Source of the DNA: an uncultured Lachnospiraceae bacterium
Lineage (GTDB): Bacteria > Bacillota_A > Clostridia > Lachnospirales > Lachnospiraceae
NCBI GenBank assembly: GCA_902796775.1
Contig: CADBQK010000092.1
Span: forward strand, 1-5,832
Direction of reading: 5' to 3'
DNA length: 5,832 nucleotides
This document shows positions 1 to 4,584 of the stretch, in pieces. The position numbers and the translations under genes are program-made. Within the stretch, counting starts at the first letter, position 1; each line of letters opens with the position of its first letter. The notes under the pieces were generated by a model. It saw only the letters and a program-made list of their open reading frames with translations. It had not been told where the DNA came from and searched no databases.

Positions 1-2
1 AC

Positions 3-446
3 GAAAAGGATATGGTCGTTAAGGGAGACAATGATAATTATAAAATAGAGATCACACAGCCGGGGAGCTTTTATTCTATTCGCTATAGATATTATAATGA
101 AGTAGATGGGAATGAATTCCGCACCGCATGGTCTCCGAAGGCATATGCTGCACTTGCACCTCAGGATCTTACTTTGAAGAGGAGCAGCAACGGCAAAAAG
201 ATTACAGCCACCTGGAAAAAGGTTGCCGGAGCAACAAACTACACGGTATATATTTCAACCAGCAAGAAGAAATCCAGCTATAAGGTTGTCAATGTTGTCT
301 CCAAGAAGAAGAGTAAGATTACGATTAAAAAGATTGGAAGCAAGAGCCTGAATAAGAAAAAGAAATACTATGTCAAGGTTGTTGCAAACAAGGAAGACGG
401 AGATAATGTTTTCATCTCAGCGGCTCAGCGGGAAAGATCCAGGTAA
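3..446 (+). CDS. C-terminal part of a surface protein with fibronectin type III-like domains (5' end outside window)
   Basis: The reading frame is open to the left edge of the window, so the ATG at 12 is probably internal and the gene starts upstream. About 147 residues are visible. The first 40 or so look like the end of one fibronectin type III-like domain (SIRYRYY, then an AWSP ending). A second domain follows, from about APQDLTL through ATWKKVAGATNYTVYIS to YYVKVVANK. It is very rich in Lys and Ser, as is common in secreted wall-associated proteins of Lachnospiraceae. Its role is probably structural or adhesive; no catalytic motif is visible. The last 8-9 residues (AAQRERSR) do not look like a domain end, whereas the -1 frame offers a better tail stopping at 458-460, so a frameshift near 407-420 is possible. 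The gene is followed by a strong terminator and appears unrelated to the downstream genes. Confidence 0.75.
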   Translation, partial: EKDMVVKGDNDNYKIEITQPGSFYSIRYRYYNEVDGNEFRTAWSPKAYAALAPQDLTLKRSSNGKKITATWKKVAGATNYTVYISTSKKKSSYKVVNVVSKKKSKITIKKIGSKSLNKKKKYYVKVVANKEDGDNVFISAAQRERSR

Positions 447-522
447 TAAAGATCCGCTGAATATGCCCGTCAGATACAGATTGGACTAATATTCCATCTG
501 CTGAAGAAATGAAATGACAGAG

Positions 523-572
523 CGGTCCTCTGCGCTGATATTTGCAGATCAGCACAGAGGATCGTTTTTTTT
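523..572 (+). terminator. Strong intrinsic terminator of the surface-protein gene
   Basis: An 18-bp stem pairs 523-540 with 547-564 around a six-base loop. It has G-U pairs and at most one terminal mismatch, and is followed by eight T residues (565-572). It isolates the surface-protein gene from the regulator promoter that begins 24 bases later. Confidence 0.93.
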
Positions 573-595
573 GTTCGAAAACCATGAAACTATTC

Positions 596-624
596 TTGAC
601 AAAAATAGAGAGTTATATTATACT
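596..624 (+). promoter_or_regulatory. Consensus vegetative promoter of the Fur-type regulator gene
   Basis: A perfect -35 box TTGACA (596-601) and a near-perfect -10 box TATACT (619-624) are separated by exactly 17 bases. Transcription should start near 631, leaving a leader of about 95 bases before the ATG at 725. A 14-bp palindrome (637-650) lies just downstream of the predicted start. A weaker relative of it (613-626, with only the ACTAA half well kept) overlaps the -10 box. The arrangement suggests a strong promoter that is normally repressed. Confidence 0.88.
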
Positions 625-636
625 AACCCAGTACAG

Positions 637-650
637 TTAGCTATCACTAA
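637..650 (-). promoter_or_regulatory. Candidate operator, copy 1 of the TTAGTG-N4-CTAA palindrome
   Basis: Read on the minus strand this is TTAGTGATAGCTAA. It matches the copy at 1393-1406 in 12 of 14 positions and shares the outer TTAGTG and CTAA with the copy at 5491-5504. It lies at about +7 to +20 relative to the start predicted from the 596-624 promoter, a good position for repression. The architecture resembles DtxR/IdeR-type iron boxes (TTAGG-N4-CCTAA). The protein that binds it is not known; autoregulation by the adjacent Fur-type protein is possible. Confidence 0.6.
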
Positions 651-724
651 GATTTGAAACAGTCCGATGATTGATCATATTGATTATTCGGGGTGTGAAT
701 GAATACAGCAGACGGGTGTATTGT

Positions 725-1186
725 ATGTCAAAAATCTTATCGGTTCATGATTCTCCTGCACTTAAGCTGCAGCGGACAAAAATGGGCCGCGATCTGGTAC
801 TTGAGCAGTTGAGAGAACGGGGCTGCCGTATAACGAGGCAGCGGCAGGCCTTGCTCGATATTATTCTGGAGGGACAGTGCTCTTCCTGCAAGGAGATTTA
901 TGTAGAAGCGCGCAAACGCGGCTGTCATGTAGGCAGTGCAACGGTCTATCGCCTGGTAAATGTCCTGGAAGAGATGGGAGCGATCCGATGGAAGGATCTG
1001 AATCATCTGGCAGAGCAGCTGGGTGCGCATGGAGAGTATGTTCTGGAATACAGTGAGAGCGGGGCGTACAGTATCAGGATGGCAGATGGCGGATCCTACA
1101 GACTTGATCCTGCCGGGATGGGGCAGGTCTTAAAAGCGGGATTGGCTGCCTGCGGCTACAGAGATGGTGAAGAAACTGGAAGATAA
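725..1186 (+). CDS. Fur-family-type transcriptional regulator with an atypical C-terminal half
   Basis: This is a predicted cytoplasmic DNA-binding regulator of 153 residues. Residues 22-92 match the Fur/PerR/Zur winged helix: the GCRITRQRQALLDII segment, then the recognition-helix signature SATVYRLVNVLEEMGAI. In ordinary Fur proteins a dimerisation domain with His clusters (HHH or HxHxH) and one or two CxxC zinc sites follows. Here the last 60 residues have none of these; instead there is a short strand-rich segment (about 104-128) and a tail ending GLAACGY. The only CxxC is C52-x-x-C55, inside the DNA-binding half. I chose the ATG at 725 because it leaves a normal-length N-terminus and has a modest GGGTG-type ribosome site eight bases upstream. 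The frame also extends to a TTG at 671 and GTG at 695, and ATG 782 is a shorter option. The gene has its own consensus promoter, operator-like palindrome and terminator. Its targets probably include itself and the FMN cluster; this is inference. Confidence 0.8.
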   Translation: MSKILSVHDSPALKLQRTKMGRDLVLEQLRERGCRITRQRQALLDIILEGQCSSCKEIYVEARKRGCHVGSATVYRLVNVLEEMGAIRWKDLNHLAEQLGAHGEYVLEYSESGAYSIRMADGGSYRLDPAGMGQVLKAGLAACGYRDGEETGR

Positions 1187-1252
1187 GAGGATTCTGAAAT
1201 AAACAAGTGCAGGGACTGTACTGTACTATAATTATTCATATAATCAGCAAAC

Positions 1253-1298
1253 AGGCATCATACGGGCCGGCTTTTGCCAGTCTGGACGGTGCCTTTTT
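1253..1298 (+). terminator. Intrinsic terminator of the regulator gene
   Basis: The arm AGGCATC (1253-1259) pairs with GGTGCCT (1288-1294), with one G-U pair, and the inside can pair further (for example GGC/GCC around TTTT). A run of five T residues ends at 1298. It lies about 65 bases after the regulator stop, so the regulator is probably a single-gene transcript separate from the FMN cluster. Confidence 0.8.
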
Positions 1299-1314
1299 CA
1301 TTGTCTGCATTAGC

Positions 1315-1329
1315 TGAGAATAATTATCA
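1315..1329 (+). promoter_or_regulatory. Fur-box-like 7-1-7 palindrome
   Basis: The sequence TGAGAATAATTATCA matches the Fur 7-1-7 consensus TGATAAT-N-ATTATCA at all defined positions except the fourth (G for T). It lies about 60 bases upstream of the best -10 box of the FMN cluster. It could bind a canonical Fur encoded elsewhere or the atypical Fur-type protein encoded just upstream. AT-rich intergenic DNA produces such matches by chance at some rate, but the position before a probable redox operon supports it. Confidence 0.55.
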
Positions 1330-1364
1330 CAAGGGATATTTTTGTTGCAATCATGTTGGAAATC

Positions 1365-1393
1365 CTGTATGTTAATAGTTAGCTGTATATAAT
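1365..1393 (+). promoter_or_regulatory. Candidate promoter of the FMN cluster
   Basis: A perfect -10 box TATAAT lies at 1388-1393. The sequence 17 bases upstream (1365-1370, CTGTAT) is only a weak -35 box. An alternative is TTGCAA (1345-1350) with TATGTT (1368-1373), also 17 bases apart. In the first arrangement the operator-like palindrome at 1393-1406 starts on the last base of the -10 box, so a bound repressor would block polymerase. The weak -35 box could also mean that an activator is needed. Confidence 0.5.
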
Positions 1394-1406
1394 TAGTGTA
1401 AGCTAA
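1393..1406 (+). promoter_or_regulatory. Candidate operator, copy 2 of the TTAGTG-N4-CTAA palindrome
   Basis: The sequence is TTAGTGTAAGCTAA. A degenerate copy (1379-1392, TTAGC-N4-TATAA) abuts it directly upstream, giving two 14-base units in tandem over the -10 region. Position over the -10 box predicts repression of the FMN cluster by the same factor that acts at 637-650. Confidence 0.62.
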
Positions 1407-1626
1407 TCGAATAACAGGCTCTGCAGAGTATTTTTATTCGGGCAAAGTCAGGCCTGGATTTGACATGAATCCGGCAGAAGAAGGCCGGCAGCCAGAGGAA
1501 AACCACCGTAAATATCAGACATATCTGCTGCCTTAAGTACATGTGCAGGAAGTCCGGGACCAGTTGCATGATGCAACAAAAATACTGCACTGCGAACAGT
1601 TTAACAATAGTAGATGAGAGGGAAAC
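1407..1626 (+). other. Long, foldable 5' leader of the multi-FMN gene
   Basis: About 220 bases separate the candidate promoter from the ATG at 1627. Several hairpins are possible: CTGGATT/AATCCGG (1454-1474), which shares bases with the competing CCGGC/GCCGG hairpin (1471-1488); GGCAGC/GCTGCC (1487-1492 with 1527-1532); and GTTGC/GCAAC (1563-1577). No RFN (FMN) riboswitch, cobalamin riboswitch or T-box signature is recognisable. A ribosome binding site GAGAGG (1617-1622) lies five bases before the start codon. The leader may be regulatory or simply long. Confidence 0.4.
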
Positions 1627-3936
1627 ATGATACGGGAATTCTTAAGCAGACTGCGATATATCCTTCCGGGGTTATTGATTGGTGTGATGGTTCTGCATGC
1701 TCTGTCGGGATATACCGCTCCAGTCTACGCGGTTCCTGTGCATCAGCCGTTGCCCGATATGGAAAGTGAACGTTCCGGTGATAATACTGCTCCCGGACCG
1801 GTGTCAGAAGAACAGGACATTTCTTCTCAGCCTGATACAGAAGCTGAAACAGAAAGTGAAACAGAAACAGGGAGTATAACCGAAGGGCAGTTTGATCTGC
1901 CGGATGGTGATTATACAGGGCAGGCGGATGGATATGGCGGCAAAATCAAGGTTCGCGTGACACTGAAGGATGGCAGTATCATTGAGATCAAGGTCCTTGA
2001 TGCTGAGGGGGAAGATCCTGCGTTTCTCAACCGTGCCAAAAAAGTGATCCAGGCGATCCTCCACGATCAGGATCCGGATGTCGATACAATCAGCGAAGCT
2101 ACTTATTCTTCGCGGGGGATCATCAATGCTGTGAAAAATGCATTGCAGATGGATGTCGGGGAAGAGGAGGAAGCAGCTGTGCCTGCAAAGACCGCTTCCT
2201 CTAAAAAGAAATCTGCACCGAAGGTGAAGAAAGCTTCCGAATCCGGGAAAAAGTATAAGGATGGTACTTACACTGGGTCAGCCTCCGGATATGGTGGTAA
2301 GATCAAGGTGAAGGTCACGATCAAAAACGGGAAGATCAAAAAGATCCGCGTTTTGTCCGCAAGCGGAGAAGGTCCTCAGTATCTGAAAAAGGCAAAAACA
2401 CTGATTAAAAAAATCATCGGAAAGCAGACGACAAATGTTGATACTGTTTCAGGAGCAACCTATTCCTCTGCAGGATTGATCAATGCGGTACGCAATGCTC
2501 TGAAGAAAGCTGCTACCGGATCTTCAAAGAAATCTTCCGGAAAAAAGAAGAGCAGCAAATCCGGGAAAGACAGCGGTAAACAGAAGGAAAGCGGGCAGCA
2601 GACCCAGGAGACAGAGAATCTTTCTTCGTCCAAATGGGCGGATGGTACATACCAGGCTTCTGCAAAGGGGTTCGGCGGAAATATCGAAGTTGCAGTCACG
2701 ATCGAAAACGGCAGGATCAAAAGTATACAGATCCTCCATGCAGAGGATGAGACAAAGGAGTACTTTGATAAAGCAAAGGTGCTGGCCGGTACTGTCGTGG
2801 AAAGACAGAGCGTATCGGTAGATACAGTCGCAGGTGCGACCTATTCCTCGAGGGGACTTCTGAATGCCATTATCAAAGCACTGAATATGGCAGCAAGGGC
2901 TGCAGACAGTACAGCTGAAACACAGGCCGGGATTCCCGAATCTTCTGATACTTCTGATCTGCCGGAAAGCAGCAGGACAAGCCCGGATAATAAGGGCAAA
3001 GAAACAAATCAGCCAGATCAGGCAGCGGAAACAGAAAATACGCAGACTGTAGATGATTCGGTTTATGCAGACGGCGATTTCACCGGCACAGGGGAAGGCT
3101 TTGAGGGTGATATCAAGGTAAAGGTAAGCCTGCAGGGCGGGAAAATCAGATCTGTCACCATTGTCTCGGCAGAGGATGATGATCCTTATTTTTCAAAAGC
3201 CTGCGCTCTGATGGACCGGATCGTTAAAAAGAATGGGACAGATGTCGATATCATTTCCGGTGCCAGCTATTCTTCAAGAGGGATCCTGGCAGCTGTAAAT
3301 GATGCACTTGCCAGAGCAAAGGAGGAGAAAGCAGCCCAGAAAGCAGGAAAAGATCCTGAGAATACGGGGAGTGAGCAGACTGGTAAATCCGGAGGAGATG
3401 ACACAAAACAGGGATCCGGAACAGATAAGACAAAACAGGATTCTGCAAAGCAGGATTCAACTGAGCAGGATCCCGGGACAGATGAGACAAAACAGTCCGA
3501 AGGCGGGACAGAAAAGCCCCGGGAACCAGAGACAAAAGAAAAGGATGAGACACAGCAGACAAAGCCTGAGAGTAATGAGCCGGATCCGCCTGAAGAGGAG
3601 ACGCATTCCCCTTACCGGGACGGAACATATGAAGTCAGCGGAGTCTGCAAAGATGTGTATGGTGAGTTTTATGACTATACGGTTCATGGCAGGGTGACGG
3701 TCAGGAACGGAAAAATTACAGCCATTAAAGACATCAGTGCCGAGATCAGCGATGAGGCGGATGATGGCGAATATGAGGATGATCTGGCTTACCTTAGCAG
3801 AGCACAGAAGAAGATCATTTCCCGGATCACGGATAAGGGGACGCCGGATGGTGTAGACACTGTCGCAGGAGCGACCTGCAGCTCTAAAGCGATTCTGGCG
3901 ATGTGCAGGGAAGCTCTGGAGCAGGCTCTGCGATAG
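1627..3936 (+). CDS. Secreted protein with five FMN-binding domains (predicted multi-flavinylated electron carrier)
   Basis: This is a 769-residue extracytoplasmic protein predicted to carry several covalent FMN groups and pass electrons between them. Residues 1-35 form a signal peptide (basic start, hydrophobic core at about 12-29, likely cut after VYA); there is no lipobox Cys and no LPXTG anchor. Five FMN-binding domains (NqrC/RnfG type) lie at about 91-175, 210-294, 337-422, 480-565 and 663-769. Each ends in an ApbE-type flavinylation motif: DTISEATYSS (153), DTVSGATYSS (272), DTVAGATYSS (399), DIISGASYSS (541), DTVAGATCSS (744). By analogy with NqrC, FMN would sit on the Thr/Ser of GA[T/S]: T159, T278, T405, S547, T750. 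Domain 1 has Glu in place of the motif Gly. Domain 5 is longer and Cys-containing, a different subtype. Linkers are low-complexity: Lys/Ser-rich between domains 1 and 3, Glu/Asp/Gln-rich later. The start has a good GAGAGG site. It heads the three-gene cluster. The natural acceptor is unknown; ferric iron is a guess. Confidence 0.9.
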   Translation: MIREFLSRLRYILPGLLIGVMVLHALSGYTAPVYAVPVHQPLPDMESERSGDNTAPGPVSEEQDISSQPDTEAETESETETGSITEGQFDLPDGDYTGQADGYGGKIKVRVTLKDGSIIEIKVLDAEGEDPAFLNRAKKVIQAILHDQDPDVDTISEATYSSRGIINAVKNALQMDVGEEEEAAVPAKTASSKKKSAPKVKKASESGKKYKDGTYTGSASGYGGKIKVKVTIKNGKIKKIRVLSASGEGPQYLKKAKTLIKKIIGKQTTNVDTVSGATYSSAGLINAVRNALKKAATGSSKKSSGKKKSSKSGKDSGKQKESGQQTQETENLSSSKWADGTYQASAKGFGGNIEVAVTIENGRIKSIQILHAEDETKEYFDKAKVLAGTVVERQSVSVDTVAGATYSSRGLLNAIIKALNMAARAADSTAETQAGIPESSDTSDLPESSRTSPDNKGKETNQPDQAAETENTQTVDDSVYADGDFTGTGEGFEGDIKVKVSLQGGKIRSVTIVSAEDDDPYFSKACALMDRIVKKNGTDVDIISGASYSSRGILAAVNDALARAKEEKAAQKAGKDPENTGSEQTGKSGGDDTKQGSGTDKTKQDSAKQDSTEQDPGTDETKQSEGGTEKPREPETKEKDETQQTKPESNEPDPPEEETHSPYRDGTYEVSGVCKDVYGEFYDYTVHGRVTVRNGKITAIKDISAEISDEADDGEYEDDLAYLSRAQKKIISRITDKGTPDGVDTVAGATCSSKAILAMCREALEQALR
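1897..2151 (+). other. FMN-binding domain 1 (motif Gly replaced by Glu)
   Basis: Residues 91-175 start with LPDGDYTGQADGYGGKIKV and end in a helix after DTISEATYSS. The usual SGAT core reads SEAT: the codon is GAA at 2098-2100, one base away from GGA. The acceptor Thr (T159) and the motif Asp (D153) remain, so flavinylation may be weakened rather than lost. Confidence 0.85.
2254..2508 (+). other. FMN-binding domain 2
   Basis: Residues 210-294 share the DGTYTG, GYGGKIKVKV and LINAVRNAL segments with domain 1 and keep a fully canonical DTVSGATYSS motif. The domain is strongly basic, with a Lys-rich linker on each side. Confidence 0.88.
2635..2892 (+). other. FMN-binding domain 3
   Basis: Residues 337-422 contain WADGTYQASAKGFGGNIEV and the motif DTVAGATYSS (Ala for the first Ser, a common variant). 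The acceptor would be T405. Confidence 0.87.
3064..3321 (+). other. FMN-binding domain 4
   Basis: Residues 480-565 contain YADGDFTGTGEGFEGDIKV and the motif DIISGASYSS, where the acceptor would be Ser (S547) instead of Thr. The domain has an acidic patch (AEDDDP) where domain 2 is neutral to basic. Confidence 0.87.
3421..3495 (+). repeat. Short direct repeat in the linker between domains 4 and 5
   Basis: Two 18-base units, at 3421-3438 and 3478-3495, differ at one base and encode the peptides TDKTKQ and TDETKQ. They bracket further KQDS/EQD-type repeats. The linker (about residues 566-662) is hydrophilic and presumably disordered. Such repeats can change in copy number and so alter linker length between strains. 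Confidence 0.75.
3613..3933 (+). other. FMN-binding domain 5 (longer, divergent subtype)
   Basis: Residues 663-769 begin YRDGTYEVSGVCKDVYGEFYDY, carry about 20 more residues than domains 1-4 (including an acidic insertion at about 706-719), and end with the motif DTVAGATCSS. Cysteines lie at 674, 751 and 760. It looks like a separate branch of the FMN-binding family joined to the end of an array made by duplication of one ancestral domain. Confidence 0.85.
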
Positions 3937-3937
3937 C

Positions 3938-3976
3938 TGGCCGGGACAAATATCATAGATTGTGATTGTCTGGCCA
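3938..3976 (+). other. Stem-loop after the multi-FMN gene
   Basis: TGGCC-GGGACAA (3938-3949) can pair with TTGTCTGGCCA (3966-3976) with one bulge and a G-U pair. It starts directly after the stop codon. No T-run follows, so it is more likely an RNA-stability or processing element, or a weak pause, than a terminator. Nothing else is recognised between 3937 and 4080, and no internal promoter is evident. Confidence 0.4.
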
Positions 3977-4100
3977 AAAGCAAACGGGTACAGGGCAGTG
4001 ATCTGGGGGTAAAAACCGGGCACAGATGCCTGAGGACAGCAGCCGCAGCCGGGGTGTAAAAAGGGGCATTCAGGGATAAGAGGGAGCGGATGTATACAGC

Positions 4101-4580
4101 ATGAAAACACAGATCATGATATGGAAGTGGGTCAATCTTGTTCTGCTCATGGCCTTTCTGGGGATGTATCAGTTTGTCACTTCTGCAAGAGCCGCAGCCG
4201 GGGAAAATGCCCGGCTGCAGAACCAGATAGATATTCTGACAATAGAGCGTGATGATGCCATTGCGATTGCTGCGATGCAGCGGGAAGCCGATGAGGCAGA
4301 AGCGGTACGGGGCAGATATCCGGACGGAAGCTGGCAGGGGACAGGGGAAGGATTCGGGGGACCCGTAAGTGTGGAAGTTGTCGTCGATAATGGCAACATT
4401 ACAGAGATCCGGATACTGAGCGCGGAGTTTGAAGACGCTGCATATCTGGATATGGCAAGATCTATTCTTCCTCTTATGATCGAAAAACAGGATCCCGGCG
4501 TGGATGCTGCAAGCGGGGCGACGATGACTTCGACGGGTATTAAAAACGCAGTAGCAGCAGCTCTGAAAGCAGGTGAGTAG
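4101..4580 (+). CDS. Membrane-anchored protein with one FMN-binding domain (RnfG/NqrC-like)
   Basis: This 159-residue protein is predicted to be an extracytoplasmic flavin carrier tethered to the membrane. Residues 7-27 form a hydrophobic segment preceded by Lys/Trp residues, probably a signal anchor, although cleavage after SARA is possible. Residues 33-68 are a charged, Ala-rich likely coiled coil (ENARLQNQIDILTIERDD). Residues 73-157 are an FMN-binding domain beginning YPDGSWQGTGEGFGG and ending with the canonical flavinylation motif D135-AASGATMTS; the FMN acceptor would be T141. It sits between the five-flavin protein and the 4Fe-4S membrane protein, so a relay role is likely. An in-frame stop lies at 4077 and no other start codon follows it, so ATG 4101 is the only reasonable start. 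The AGGGAG site (4081-4086) is unusually far away (14 bases). A tiny frame, ATG 4090 to TGA 4104, overlaps the start codon. The next gene begins four bases after the stop. Confidence 0.9.
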   Translation: MKTQIMIWKWVNLVLLMAFLGMYQFVTSARAAAGENARLQNQIDILTIERDDAIAIAAMQREADEAEAVRGRYPDGSWQGTGEGFGGPVSVEVVVDNGNITEIRILSAEFEDAAYLDMARSILPLMIEKQDPGVDAASGATMTSTGIKNAVAAALKAGE

Positions 4581-4584
4581 CGAG

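Larger units (their letters stand above)
1187..1392 (+). other. Intergenic region between the regulator and the FMN cluster
   Basis: No coding sequence is visible. In order it holds an AT-rich stretch (1220-1245) containing a TATAAT without a partner -35 box, the regulator terminator (1253-1298), a Fur-box-like palindrome (1315-1329), and the candidate promoter of the FMN cluster (about 1345-1393). The 8-base word AGTTAGCT occurs at 1377-1384 and also in the regulator promoter region at 635-642. Confidence 0.7.

Noticed and set aside
1227..1232. TATAAT as an extra promoter for the FMN cluster
   Set aside because: No -35-like sequence lies 16-18 bases upstream, and a transcript from here would run into the terminator at 1253-1298.
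1465..1536. Small upstream frame (23 codons, MNPAEEGRQPEE...) in the leader
   Set aside because: It has no ribosome binding site and no sign of coding bias; more likely chance.
1393..1590. Minus-strand frame of 65 residues in the leader of the multi-FMN gene
   Set aside because: It overlaps the operator and leader, has no family resemblance, and its hydrophobic look comes from the base composition of the leader.
1407..1626. FMN (RFN) riboswitch, cobalamin riboswitch or T-box in the leader
   Set aside because: Expected because of the flavin theme, but none of the conserved blocks of these classes is present.
3613..3936. Sortase signal or transmembrane anchor at the C-terminus of the multi-FMN protein
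   Set aside because: The protein ends directly after the last FMN-binding helix (EALEQALR); there is no LPXTG-like motif and no hydrophobic tail.
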